Source: Photobacterium ganghwense (lineage in GTDB: Bacteria > Pseudomonadota > Gammaproteobacteria > Enterobacterales > Vibrionaceae). From it: DNA of 64,000 bases. A program made the translations under genes and the position numbers. Below the pieces are notes generated by a model that was given only the letters and a program-made list of their open reading frames with translations, had not been told where the DNA came from and made no database searches. The stretch covers positions 496,001-560,000 of the forward strand of contig NZ_PYMI01000001.1 in assembly GCF_003025595.1 (NCBI RefSeq), given 5' to 3'. Positions 36,360-44,598 of this stretch are shown here, piece by piece; position 1 is the stretch's first letter; the number at the start of each line of letters is the position of its first letter.

Positions 36360-37109
36360 ATGGATATTCTTGTCAATCAGGAAGATGCGATCCTTGATAT
36401 TCAGATTCATCGCCAGGACGCACGAAACGCTCTCAATCAGCAGATGTATCAACAGTTAGCGGAAGCCTTTGAGCAGGCGTCCGCGACCCCAGCGATTCGG
36501 GCGGTGGTCCTTCGTGGATTACCGGATGTCTTTTGCGGCGGCAATGACATGCAGGATTTTCTCGCTATTTCAAAAGGGATGTCTGGCTTTGCCGTCGAAA
36601 GGTTCATGAAAGCGCTCATCTTGTGTAATAAGCCCCTCATTGCAGCCGTTTCCGGACCCGCGATCGGGATTGGCACCACTATGCTGCAGTTCTTCGACAT
36701 CGTGTATGCTTCCGCCAGTGCGCTTTTCAAAACGCCGTTTGTTCCATTAGGACTATGCCCGGAAATGGCGTCCAGCACAGAATTGGCAAAAATCATTGGT
36801 ATCCGCAAAGCCAAAGCCATGCTGCTGTTTGGTGAGGCGATGGCAGCTGATGAAGCGCTGTCACTTGGTTTTATCAATGCAATTGAAGCGTATCCGGATC
36901 AACGGGCACTGAAGGAGGCCAAGCGCATTTGTCTGTTACCACCACAAGCCATGAAGATTTCAAAGGCCATGCTGCTGGACCATGACAGGGATCGCCTGCT
37001 GGCAACCATTGAGCAGGAAAACCGTCAGTTAGTGGAGTGTATTCGCAGTGATGAAGCCCGCGAGGCGGTGTCAGCATTTCTGGAAAAGCGGACGCCAACA
37101 TTTCAGTGA
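36360..37109 (+). CDS. enoyl-CoA hydratase/isomerase family protein
   Basis: Crotonase-fold enzyme of 249 aa acting on enoyl-CoA esters. The oxyanion-hole residues sit in VFCGGNDMQDF (near 61) and AVSGPAIGIGTTMLQFFDIVYAS (near 98). The single acidic residue in PLGLCPEMASST (near 138) rather than two catalytic glutamates suggests an enoyl-CoA isomerase more than a hydratase. GGAAGAA precedes the ATG. It is a single gene with a shared bidirectional terminator downstream; no fad genes adjoin it. Confidence 0.86.
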   Translation: MDILVNQEDAILDIQIHRQDARNALNQQMYQQLAEAFEQASATPAIRAVVLRGLPDVFCGGNDMQDFLAISKGMSGFAVERFMKALILCNKPLIAAVSGPAIGIGTTMLQFFDIVYASASALFKTPFVPLGLCPEMASSTELAKIIGIRKAKAMLLFGEAMAADEALSLGFINAIEAYPDQRALKEAKRICLLPPQAMKISKAMLLDHDRDRLLATIEQENRQLVECIRSDEAREAVSAFLEKRTPTFQ

Positions 37110-37165
37110 GGTTGTTTGCGAGAACCCTATACAGGGCTTGCGACCCAAACAACTCCCCCCCACCA

Positions 37166-37193
37166 GAAGCAGGAAGCAGGAAGCAGGAAACAA
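37166..37193. repeat. GAAGCAG heptamer repeat, three copies plus a partial
   Basis: Three exact tandem GAAGCAG units (37166-37186) and a degenerate fourth. It is one of several 7-base arrays in spacers of this window. Confidence 0.88.
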
Positions 37194-37206
37194 TAAAGCA
37201 AAAAAT

Positions 37207-37236
37207 AAACAGGCCAGTGAACGAACTGGCCTGTTT
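37207..37236. terminator. bidirectional terminator between enoyl-CoA hydratase and MFS genes
   Basis: AAACAGGCCAGT / ACTGGCCTGTTT is a 12-bp stem with a 6-base loop. The minus-strand side is followed by a T-rich tract (TTTATTTTTTG), so it terminates the MFS gene best; it also lies 100 bases after the plus-strand gene. Confidence 0.85.
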
Positions 37237-37272
37237 CCACAGAAGCGATTCAGCCTATCGACTAACGGCTAA

Positions 37273-38631
37273 CTAGATTGCAGCAGAAAGCACGGCGGCA
37301 GACTTTTGCTCAGAGTTGCGTACCCGGTTCGGCTCATCTTCATCTTTCACGCGAATCACCATCAGCCCGGCGACAATCATGGAGATCCCACCCAATACGA
37401 TAGCCATCATGGTGTTTCCACCGAATGCCCAACGGGTGAAGAAGCCGAGAATACCGGCCGCCAAAATTTGCGGCAGAACGATAAAGAAGTTAAAGACCCC
37501 CATATAGAATCCCATCTTCCGGGACGGTAACGCCCCTGCCAGAATGGCGTAAGGCATGCACAAAATGCTGGCCCAAGCGAGACCGATACCAACCATGTTA
37601 AGCATCAGCATTGCAGGATCATTAATCAGCGCCATAGCCGCTAAACTGACTCCGCCAATAACCAGGCTGAGGCTGTGAACAAACTTGCGGCTGGTTTTCT
37701 GTGCCAACCACGGCAGCATAAAGGCCGCCAAAGCTGAAATACCGTTGTAGGCTGCAAAGCACAATCCAACCCAGTCCGCCCCTTCGTTGTACAATGCGGA
37801 GCTGGTATCAGACGTACCGAAAATATGGGTGGTTACCGCAGATGTGGTATAAATCCACATCGCAAACAAAGCAAACCAAGAGAAAAACTGCACCAGGGCC
37901 AGTTGTACCATGGTCTTTGGCATCGCTTTTATATCGCAAAGAAAGGTTTGCCAGCACGCTTTGGGTTCCTGTTCACACAGCGGCTCGCCATCAAACAGCG
38001 CCAATTGCTGTGGCGAATACTCTTTGGTCCGACATACTGTCCAGAGGATCGATCCCAGAAAAACCAACGCCCCGCACAAGAAAGAAATTTTCACTGACGG
38101 CGGTACTTCTCCGGCCGGTGCGGTATTGGCGATATCAAACACATTACTCAGCAGATAAGGCATGGCAGAGGCCACCACAGATCCGATACCAATAAAGAAG
38201 GTCTGAACCGCAAAACCCTGCGTGCGTTGTGATGACGGCAGGTTATCCGCGACCAGTGCCCGGAATGGCTCCATCGAAATATTGATAGAGGCATCCAGCA
38301 TCCAGAGCATACCCGCAGCCACCCAGAGGTGTGGTGAATACGGCATTACGATCAGTGCCAATGATGAGGCAATGGCCCCCAGCAGAAAATACGGGCGGCG
38401 GCGACCCAGTACGGTCCAGGTGCGATCACTGAAGTGACCGATGATCGGCTGTACCAGTAACCCGGTCAGCGGTGCGGCAATCCAGAGTATCGGTATTTGC
38501 TCAATACTGGCTCCCAGCGTTTCAAATATCCGGCTGACATTCGCATTCTGAAGCCCGAAGCCGAATTGAATGCCCATAAAGCCGAAGCTCATATTCCAAA
38601 TTTGCCAAAACGACAGGCGCGGTTTTTCCAT
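37273..38631 (-). CDS. SLC45-type MFS sugar transporter
   Basis: Inner-membrane carrier of 452 aa with 12 predicted helices. The N-terminus LSFWQIWNMSFGFMGIQFGFGLQNANVSRIFETLG and the loop GHFSDRTWTVLGRRRPYFLLGA (the MFS A-motif region with RRRP) are typical of bacterial SLC45/GPH-like maltose or sucrose importers. The ATG at 38631 is preceded by GGGGATG; an extension to 38661 lacks support. Substrate is a guess from the family: an alpha-glucoside such as maltose. A CRP-like site is in the upstream spacer. Confidence 0.85.
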   Translation of the reverse strand: MEKPRLSFWQIWNMSFGFMGIQFGFGLQNANVSRIFETLGASIEQIPILWIAAPLTGLLVQPIIGHFSDRTWTVLGRRRPYFLLGAIASSLALIVMPYSPHLWVAAGMLWMLDASINISMEPFRALVADNLPSSQRTQGFAVQTFFIGIGSVVASAMPYLLSNVFDIANTAPAGEVPPSVKISFLCGALVFLGSILWTVCRTKEYSPQQLALFDGEPLCEQEPKACWQTFLCDIKAMPKTMVQLALVQFFSWFALFAMWIYTTSAVTTHIFGTSDTSSALYNEGADWVGLCFAAYNGISALAAFMLPWLAQKTSRKFVHSLSLVIGGVSLAAMALINDPAMLMLNMVGIGLAWASILCMPYAILAGALPSRKMGFYMGVFNFFIVLPQILAAGILGFFTRWAFGGNTMMAIVLGGISMIVAGLMVIRVKDEDEPNRVRNSEQKSAAVLSAAI

Positions 38632-39172
38632 TGAAACATCCCCGAATTTGCCGGTCGGCATCCTTTCGATCCTTCAACCGGCATACAACATTCAGACAAA
38701 CATGACATACGCAAAACCGGGAAGATTTAGCATCTTCGTCGCGCCAGCTGTACAAACACGAATTTTCTCCACATTTCGTGCCAGTAACAGGCTGAATTCA
38801 TCATGTTTGACCTTATTCCATCGGGTGCAATGCTATGACATCGTATGCCCTACCATCCGTGATCGCATTCACGTAGACAAACAACAAAACCCATTTCATT
38901 AATAAAATTACGTAGTTACCTATTTTTTATACAGTTTTTGAGTGACATATATCACACTGATCGTTTATTACTCGGGAATTTGTAGTAAGTTTCCATAGCT
39001 TACCAAAATGTGACCCACACCAAAATTAACCACTTATTAACAAAAGACCCCGTAAACGTCTGCCAGCTATTAATATTTGATGTAATTGTTGCAATTTGTT
39101 GTCAATCACGTCCGTTAAAAGGTATAAAGAGGGGGTTGACCGTTATTATTCACATCAGCATGGATGATCATA
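38632..39172. promoter_or_regulatory. AT-rich divergent spacer between the MFS and aspC genes
   Basis: 541 bases without a convincing gene, with long AT-rich runs after 38890 and a CRP-like palindrome at 38941-38956. It holds the promoters of both flanking genes. Confidence 0.5.
38941..38956. promoter_or_regulatory. CRP-like binding site
   Basis: AGTGA-CATATA-TCACA fits the TGTGA-N6-TCACA CRP palindrome with one mismatch. It lies about 310 bases from the MFS start and 220 from the aspC start, so which gene it serves is unclear; a sugar carrier is the likelier target. Confidence 0.55.
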
Positions 39173-40363
39173 ATGTTTGAGAAAATTTCTGCCGCACCTG
39201 CCGATCCGATTCTTGGCCTGACTGAAGAGTTCAAGAATGATCCTCGCTCTGAAAAAATTAACCTGGGCGTAGGCATCTACAAAAATGAATCTGGCAATAC
39301 TCCTGTTCTGGCTACAGTAAAAAAAGCAGAAGCCATTCTGCTGGAAAAAGAGACAACCAAGTCTTACTTGAGTATTCCGGGTACTGCAGAATATGGTCTG
39401 GCTGTTCAACAATTGCTGTTTGGTGCTGACTCCTCAATTATCAGCGACAAACGAGCGAAAACGGCTCAGGCACCAGGTGGTACAGGTGCATTGCGTGTGG
39501 CGGCTGAATTTATAAAACGCCAACTGGGTGATGTGAAAGTGTGGATCAGTAACCCGACTTGGGCGAACCACAATGGCGTTTTTGCGGCTGCCGGTCTGGA
39601 AATTGCCCAGTACAGCTACTACAACGCAGAAACAAAAAATATGGATTTCGACGCTGCGGTTACCGACCTGTCTACAGCGGCACCAGGTGATGTAGTACTG
39701 CTTCACGGTTGCTGCCATAACCCTACTGGTATCGATCCAACCGCAGAACAATGGCTGCAACTGGCTAAACTGTGTGTTGAAAAACAACTGCTGCCAATGT
39801 TTGACTTCGCTTACCAGGGTTTTGCCAAAGGTGTTGAAGACGATGCTGAAGGCCTGCGTATCTTTGCCCAGTATTGTGAAGAACTGCTGATTGCCAGCTC
39901 ATTCTCGAAGAACTTCGGTCTGTACAACGAACGTGTAGGTGCGTTTACGCTGGTCGCGAAGAATGCTGAACAAGCCGAAACCGCTTTCAGCCAAGTGAAG
40001 TCTATTGCTCGCGTCATCTACTCCAACCCACCGGCTCACGGCGCGGCTATCGTGACTGAAATCCTGAACGACGCTGCTCTGCGTGCAGAATGGGAACAAG
40101 AAGTCGCTGACATGCGTGACCGTATTCAGGAAATGCGTACGCTGTTTGTACAAACCCTGAAAGATCTGGGTGTGGATGCAGACTTCAGCTTCATCGAGCG
40201 CCAGAACGGTATGTTCTCGTTCTCTGGCCTGTCGAAAGATCAGGTTGCTCGCCTGAAAGAAGAATTCGCAATCTACATCGTAGGTTCAGGCCGCATCAGC
40301 GTTGCCGGCATGACCAAATCAAATATGCTGCCGCTGTGTAAAGGCATTGCTGCTGTACTGTAA
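39173..40363 (+). CDS. aspC: aspartate/aromatic amino acid aminotransferase
   Basis: PLP-dependent aminotransferase, 396 aa, the exact length of E. coli AspC. The PLP lysine is in [17 protein letters not shown] (near 246); the cofactor-binding [14 protein letters not shown] and [10 protein letters not shown] and the substrate-binding C-terminal Arg region SGRISVAG are present. The start at 39173 ([16 protein letters not shown]) fits the family; an ATG nine bases upstream is possible. Makes aspartate from oxaloacetate and may also act on aromatic amino acids. Codon use suggests high expression. Followed by a strong terminator. Confidence 0.95.
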   Translation: MFEKISAAPADPILGLTEEFKNDPRSEKINLGVGIYKNESGNTPVLATVKKAEAILLEKETTKSYLSIPGTAEYGLAVQQLLFGADSSIISDKRAKTAQAPGGTGALRVAAEFIKRQLGDVKVWISNPTWANHNGVFAAAGLEIAQYSYYNAETKNMDFDAAVTDLSTAAPGDVVLLHGCCHNPTGIDPTAEQWLQLAKLCVEKQLLPMFDFAYQGFAKGVEDDAEGLRIFAQYCEELLIASSFSKNFGLYNERVGAFTLVAKNAEQAETAFSQVKSIARVIYSNPPAHGAAIVTEILNDAALRAEWEQEVADMRDRIQEMRTLFVQTLKDLGVDADFSFIERQNGMFSFSGLSKDQVARLKEEFAIYIVGSGRISVAGMTKSNMLPLCKGIAAVL

Positions 40364-40395
40364 GCCAGCATTCTGTCTGACATCACGACATATTG

Positions 40396-40422
40396 AAACG
40401 GGAGCCATTGGCTCCCGTTTTA
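40396..40422 (+). terminator. intrinsic terminator of aspC
   Basis: AAACGGGAGCC / GGCTCCCGTTT, 11-bp stem, short ATT loop and a T-rich tail. Confidence 0.92.
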
Positions 40423-40559
40423 TTATTTGTGCCCTACGTTATGTATACGCGTCTCGGTGGATGCTTTATCTGCGCTTCAGCCTAAATGACCTTTCTTGTC
40501 AGCCACTGTCTTTAAGAAAACGGCCTCTAACTCGAAAGCTTGGCTGACAGCTCATAGGT

Positions 40560-40865
40560 TCAACCTGACTTATCCAACGGCAACACATTACAGAAGAGCT
40601 CACGCTCATACTGACGTTCCAACTGCTCTCGCCAGGGTTTGTTTGAAACCGGCACCAGATAAAAAATCTCTCTTGATGTATCAGTGACAAATGCCATTCC
40701 GTGCTGCATCAGTTCGTAATGGATGTCATGAACAAAACCCAGTGAAAAACTCTGACGACCGGTCAACTGATTAATATCATCACGGGTCAGGCATACACCC
40801 TGGTCTTCATGAGCAAAGCGATTGCGCAGCCAGTCAGAAAACTCTCTAGCACTTATCATTGTCAT
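40560..40865 (-). CDS. hypothetical protein, 101 aa
   Basis: Small soluble protein without a signal peptide or membrane helix. GGAGG lies seven bases before the ATG at 40865. The sequence looks helical at the N-terminus (SAREFSDWLRNRFAHEDQG) and ends acidic/basic mixed (REQLERQYERELF). I do not recognise a domain; similar short proteins near aspC occur in other Vibrionaceae to my knowledge, but I cannot name a family. Confidence 0.72.
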   Translation of the reverse strand: MTMISAREFSDWLRNRFAHEDQGVCLTRDDINQLTGRQSFSLGFVHDIHYELMQHGMAFVTDTSREIFYLVPVSNKPWREQLERQYERELFCNVLPLDKSG

Positions 40866-41237
40866 AAACTCGCCTCCGCGTAGCTACATCCCTGATAAAC
40901 CAGAATACATTTCTTAGTGAAGGTTCTTTATTAATAAGTTATAGCAGAGATGAGACATTCCGACAGGCGAATGGCGGATGAGTATTAATTTGTCTTTGCC
41001 TGATGCAATTTTGAGACAAAGAGGTGCAGTGCCCGTTTTTTGCAATTTCGGAGGTTCACACGATGCGAAAAAAGAGGAAAAACGTCAGCGGAAAAACGGC
41101 GGGAAAAAGAAAAAATGAGGGGGAGATAATACCCGCCCCTGTCGTTGTCACAGGAACGGGTCTGGCAAGTCAGCGCCTGACAACAATGAGAGCCTGAGCC
41201 TCACTTGTCAAATTGCAAAGTGCACAAAAATGCGAAA
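40866..41237. other. spacer with one possible small basic frame
   Basis: 372 bases between two minus-strand genes. Apart from the 44-codon frame at 41063-41197 I see no gene. It probably contains the promoter for the 101-aa protein gene and the 3' end of the winged-helix gene. Confidence 0.4.
41063..41197 (+). CDS. possible 44-aa basic peptide
   Basis: A short frame beginning MRKKRKNVSGKTAGKRK, very lysine/arginine-rich, then EIIPAPVVVTGTG. CGGAGG stands eight bases upstream of the ATG. It lies antisense-free in a spacer. The strong ribosome-binding site is the main argument; the biased purine composition of the region could create such a frame by chance. Confidence 0.3.
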   Translation: MRKKRKNVSGKTAGKRKNEGEIIPAPVVVTGTGLASQRLTTMRA

Positions 41238-41633
41238 TTACAGAGCTTTGTACAGCACCTTGTTACCTGCCAGCTGGATGCGTTCAACCAGACCGTCTTC
41301 GGCCAGTTTCTTCAGCGCACCGGTTGCCCAAGAAGCGGCTTTTGTATCTTCCTGACCTGCTTCAAGACCAATCCCTTTCGGGTTGATGCCTTCCGCATTT
41401 TTCATCACGATATCCAGCACTTGCTGCTGTTTAGGTGTTAATGACACAGTCGCAGCCATGGCTGGCTTCTGTGTTTCCACCACAGGTTTTGCCGCTGGAG
41501 CAGCTTTTACTGTTTCTGCAGTTGGTGCTTTCTTCGTAACAGCTTTAACTGCTGCTGGTTTTGCTTCAACTACCAGCCCTTTCAGGCGCTTTTGCAGCTT
41601 CAGCTGAACTTTACGTTTGTGAGAGATTCTCAT
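41238..41633 (-). CDS. winged-helix protein with Lys/Ala-rich N-terminal tail
   Basis: A 131-aa protein in two parts. Residues 1-60 are a basic, alanine/lysine/proline-rich low-complexity tail starting MRISHKRKVQLKLQKRLKG. Residues about 62-131 look like a MarR-like winged helix (LTPKQQQVLDIVMKNAEGINPKGIG, then KKLAEDGLVERIQLAGNKVLYKAL). AGGA precedes the ATG. A nucleoid-associated or RNA-binding role would suit the tail, but that is inference. Confidence 0.72.
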   Translation of the reverse strand: MRISHKRKVQLKLQKRLKGLVVEAKPAAVKAVTKKAPTAETVKAAPAAKPVVETQKPAMAATVSLTPKQQQVLDIVMKNAEGINPKGIGLEAGQEDTKAASWATGALKKLAEDGLVERIQLAGNKVLYKAL

Positions 41634-42040
41634 TAAATTTCCTACTCCGTTGCACTACTTTCAGTCACCACCATCTAACGAGGCAACTGGATAGTTGTCC
41701 CGATAGTTCCAGCGGGAAAAAGTAAGCGCGTGTTATACCAAGGATGTCAGAGAAATGCCAGCAAACGGTTATTTAAGCCGCAATAAAAGATGATTTAACT
41801 CAAAAATAGGCGACAACCTCTCATTTCCAGCAAAAGATTTCCCCACAAAACGCGCTGAAAAATAAAGAAATATCCAAACTCAGCGGGGAAAATTCAGCAT
41901 TCACCCCAAATAACTGGACAAATACACATATGCACATTCTTTTTATTTATTCTTGATTTTTGAACCAGCTTGCATAACCAAGGTGATCTGCTTACCAGTC
42001 TCAGCCATACTAACAGTAACAAAACTGACAACGTCTTGTG
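41634..42040. promoter_or_regulatory. divergent spacer between winged-helix and DUF2982 genes
   Basis: 407 bases without a convincing gene, AT-rich from about 41760 to 41960. Presumed promoter region for both genes; no specific site could be assigned. Confidence 0.35.
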
Positions 42041-42715
42041 ATGAAGAGTGATCTGAAGACCCAACATATCCATCCTCCGATTACCCCATTTGGTACCAAT
42101 ATGTATCTGGGCGGGTTAATAGGCGTTCTTGTGGCTGGCGCACTCGGTTTTCTCTATCCCGACGCTTCACCGCCAGCCATTGCCATCATCCTGATTGGTT
42201 CAGCGCTGATGGTCTTGCTGGGTTACAAGTACCAGCAAGGCCCTGAGCTTTCATTCACACTGACGTTTATGCATATCCAGTTTCACAGCCATTACGGTGG
42301 CTGGCTGGCAAAGTGGAAGAACATCGAACAAATCGGTCAGGCCAGTATTTCTGTGGATGGCTGGTATGAGCCGGTTCCCTGGGTGGGAATCAAACTCAAA
42401 GATTATGAAGAGTTTGTTCGTTCAATTTGTCCGAGGGTTGCCACTAAGCTGTTGCTGGATCAGAGGGTATTATTGGTCATGGCACATAAGCGGATGAGTG
42501 ACCCACCCTATGAGCTGGAAGACATCTTGTTCGATGACAGCCACTATCACACGACGTCGGGTTACGTCTTTAAAGGGCTGCAGGCCATGTTGGCTAACCG
42601 GATGCGCTACAACCGGGAATTTCTGGGGTACGATTTTTTTATTTCAGAGGACTTTCTGGATCGACCGGCAGCCGATTTCGCCGGGCTGGCAAGACGCTAT
42701 CTGGCAGCATCCTGA
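42041..42715 (+). CDS. DUF2982 family membrane protein
   Basis: A 224-aa protein with two N-terminal helices (YLGGLIGVLVAGALGFLY and AIAIILIGSALMVLLGY) and a cytoplasmic domain (FHSHYGGWLAKWKNIEQIGQ ... EFLGYDFFISEDFLDRPAADF) typical of DUF2982, a family found mainly in Vibrionaceae and relatives. Function unknown. The ATG at 42041 directly follows an alternative GTG. An intrinsic terminator lies 135 bases downstream. Confidence 0.82.
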   Translation: MKSDLKTQHIHPPITPFGTNMYLGGLIGVLVAGALGFLYPDASPPAIAIILIGSALMVLLGYKYQQGPELSFTLTFMHIQFHSHYGGWLAKWKNIEQIGQASISVDGWYEPVPWVGIKLKDYEEFVRSICPRVATKLLLDQRVLLVMAHKRMSDPPYELEDILFDDSHYHTTSGYVFKGLQAMLANRMRYNREFLGYDFFISEDFLDRPAADFAGLARRYLAAS

Positions 42716-42775
42716 TTTGTTGAAGTAAGTAGTTGGATTATTTCCTGACCTGTTCCTTTTGGGGTCTGTAAATTT

Positions 42776-42836
42776 TCTTCTCTAATTTATCTCGCTTTTC
42801 TACTTCTTCTAGTTTTTCTACTTCTCTAGCTTTTCA
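42776..42836. repeat. pyrimidine-rich tract with two TTTTCTACTTCT copies
   Basis: A long CT-rich stretch in which TTTTCTACTTCT recurs, each copy ending in CTAG. It lies between the DUF2982 stop and its terminator. Low complexity; function unknown. Confidence 0.65.
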
Positions 42837-42850
42837 ACGCTTAAAACAGC

Positions 42851-42880
42851 AAGAGCCGGAAACATCCGGCTCTTTTTTGT
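42851..42880 (+). terminator. intrinsic terminator downstream of the DUF2982 gene
   Basis: AAGAGCCGGA / TCCGGCTCTT with an AACA loop and a TTTTTT tail. Confidence 0.9.
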
Positions 42881-42944
42881 CTGGCAGCATCTCTGACAAT
42901 TTCTGCGTTCAGGCTAGAGCTGTAACGATGCAATACCTAGCTTA

Positions 42945-43598
42945 TTAGTACAACGGCATTTCGTCGGCGACAAACGGATTAGAGGCACGTTCGTGACCAA
43001 AGGTCGACATTGGGCCATGACCCGGTACGAAGGCAACATCATTGCCGAGCGGCCACAGCTTGCCCTTGATGGAGTTAATCAGGGTCTGGTAATCCCCTTT
43101 CGGGAAATCAGTACGACCGATGCCGCCCTTGAACAGCACATCGCCAACGAACGCTACTTTTGCCTCATCATTAAACAGAATGACGTGACCAGGCGTATGA
43201 CCGGGGGTGTGGTAAACAGACAGAGTCTGGTTGCCAACTGAAATGGTATCGCCATCGTTAAGCCACTGATCCGGGTCAAACGCTTCTGTCAACGGGAACC
43301 CGAACATCTGGCTCTGGCTTGGCAACCCCTGTAACCAGAAAGCATCTTCTTTGTGCGGGCCAATAACAGGTACAGCCCACTCTTTTGCCAGCGGCTCTGT
43401 ACCACCAACATGATCGAGGTGGCCATGAGTCAGAATCAGCTTGGTGACCGTCAGGCCCAATTGCTGCACCTTGTCTTTCAGCAGCTGAATATCACCGCCC
43501 GGATCCACCAGCGCTGCTTGCTTGGTTTCATCACACCAGATGATAGAGCAGTTTTGCTGAAACGGAGTCACAGGCACAATTTCAAATTGAAAACTCAT
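42945..43598 (-). CDS. ycbL: glyoxalase II-like metallo-beta-lactamase fold hydrolase
   Basis: MBL-fold metallohydrolase, 217 aa, orthologous in position to E. coli YcbL (a type II glyoxalase). The metal-binding motif is [10 protein letters not shown] (HxHxDH near residue 56), with further ligands in [17 protein letters not shown] and PGHGP. The ATG at 43598 has AGGA upstream; a GTG immediately before is possible. It is followed in transcriptional order by nothing in the same strand, and preceded by ycbK, as in E. coli ycbB-ycbK-ycbL-aspC. Confidence 0.9.
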   Translation of the reverse strand: MSFQFEIVPVTPFQQNCSIIWCDETKQAALVDPGGDIQLLKDKVQQLGLTVTKLILTHGHLDHVGGTEPLAKEWAVPVIGPHKEDAFWLQGLPSQSQMFGFPLTEAFDPDQWLNDGDTISVGNQTLSVYHTPGHTPGHVILFNDEAKVAFVGDVLFKGGIGRTDFPKGDYQTLINSIKGKLWPLGNDVAFVPGHGPMSTFGHERASNPFVADEMPLY

Positions 43599-43649
43599 CA
43601 CTTTTCCTAACGATTACTATGCTGGCAGCAGGATAACAGTCCACTATCT

Positions 43650-43677
43650 AAATGCCAAATGCCGCGACCTAAATGCC
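43650..43677. repeat. AAATGCC heptamer repeat
   Basis: AAATGCC occurs at 43650, 43657 and 43671; the unit at 43664 in the same 7-base phase is diverged (GCGACCT). It shares the AAxxGCC pattern with the array at 54127. Confidence 0.72.
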
Positions 43678-43685
43678 AGATACAG

Positions 43686-43728
43686 CAAAGCCGACAGCTA
43701 CCAAGAGAGGGAGATAGTGTCGGCTTTG
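43686..43728. terminator. hairpin between ycbK and ycbL
   Basis: CAAAGCCGACA / TGTCGGCTTTG, an 11-bp perfect stem with a 21-base purine-rich loop. The plus side is followed by AATTATTCTTTT. It may end ycbK transcription or give a stable RNA end; the large loop is unusual. Confidence 0.45.
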
Positions 43729-43865
43729 TAATTATTCTTTTCCTGCAGGGCTGAAAAAACCAGATACGCGGTTCTCAGGCCTTGGCATAGCTGTTCTGTG
43801 TCCTGCTCGTCGGTGTACGGCTCGGCGTACAACAAAAATGTTTAGCTGTTACCATCAACGAGTCG

Positions 43866-44420
43866 TCAGCCGTTCCAGCGGCGAACCGGGCCCGTGTCAA
43901 GATGGATAAATCCGCTTCGTGGATAGTATCCTACTCCACCTAACCGAAGATCCAGTGCAGCATCACGGATTCGTGACAGCGGTACACCTTCCAGATGAAA
44001 GTCGATCGCCTGGCCTTTCATATGGTAGCTCTTTTTCGCTACACCGCCGGTTTTCTGCAGCGCCTGATTGGTCTGCGGCGAACGGTAGCCGGAGATAATC
44101 CGCACCTGCCCTTTATGCCCGAGTCCGGACTGGATTTCAGTAATGGCATCAAACAAACGGCGATCCATTTTTGCCACTTCATTACGTCTGAAATCACGGC
44201 AGATGTAGTTTATCTTCCTCAACTCGTCTTTCAGGTACTGCTCACCATCAAAGTAACGGGTTTCCAAATCTTCGTTAGTGTGAATGTTACACAGTGAGAT
44301 AGAACGTTCATTCTTTGCTTTATAAGGGCTTGCTATCGCCAACCCCGGCAGCAAAGATGCCCCTAACGTAAGACCGCCAGCCACTAACAGCTGACGGCGC
44401 TTGTAATCAATATCAGACAT
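43866..44420 (-). CDS. ycbK: YcbK-like peptidase M15/DUF882 protein, Tat-exported
   Basis: Periplasmic putative murein peptidase, 184 aa. The start at 44420 gives a twin-arginine signal YKRRQLLVAGGLTLGASLLPGLAIA. The peptidase core has GYRSPQTNQAL, SYHMKGQAIDFHLEG (zinc ligands H and D near 134-141) and GFIHLDTGP. YcbK belongs to the LAS peptidase group (D-Ala-D-Ala or L,D-carboxypeptidase-like). It lies between ycbB and ycbL, the same order as in E. coli. Confidence 0.9.
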   Translation of the reverse strand: MSDIDYKRRQLLVAGGLTLGASLLPGLAIASPYKAKNERSISLCNIHTNEDLETRYFDGEQYLKDELRKINYICRDFRRNEVAKMDRRLFDAITEIQSGLGHKGQVRIISGYRSPQTNQALQKTGGVAKKSYHMKGQAIDFHLEGVPLSRIRDAALDLRLGGVGYYPRSGFIHLDTGPVRRWNG

Positions 44421-44598
44421 AACTTTACAACAACTGCTTGTTAATTCTTGCTGATATTCCTCCCCGCACTGCGCATGGAATATCAAAAACGAGAATCAAG
44501 ATAACGTTCAGTTATTGTGCAGTCAAACCATCAATTATCAAAAAATCGTCTAAAAAGCGGACGAAAACTGCCTACTTATTGACGTATAAGCAATTTAG

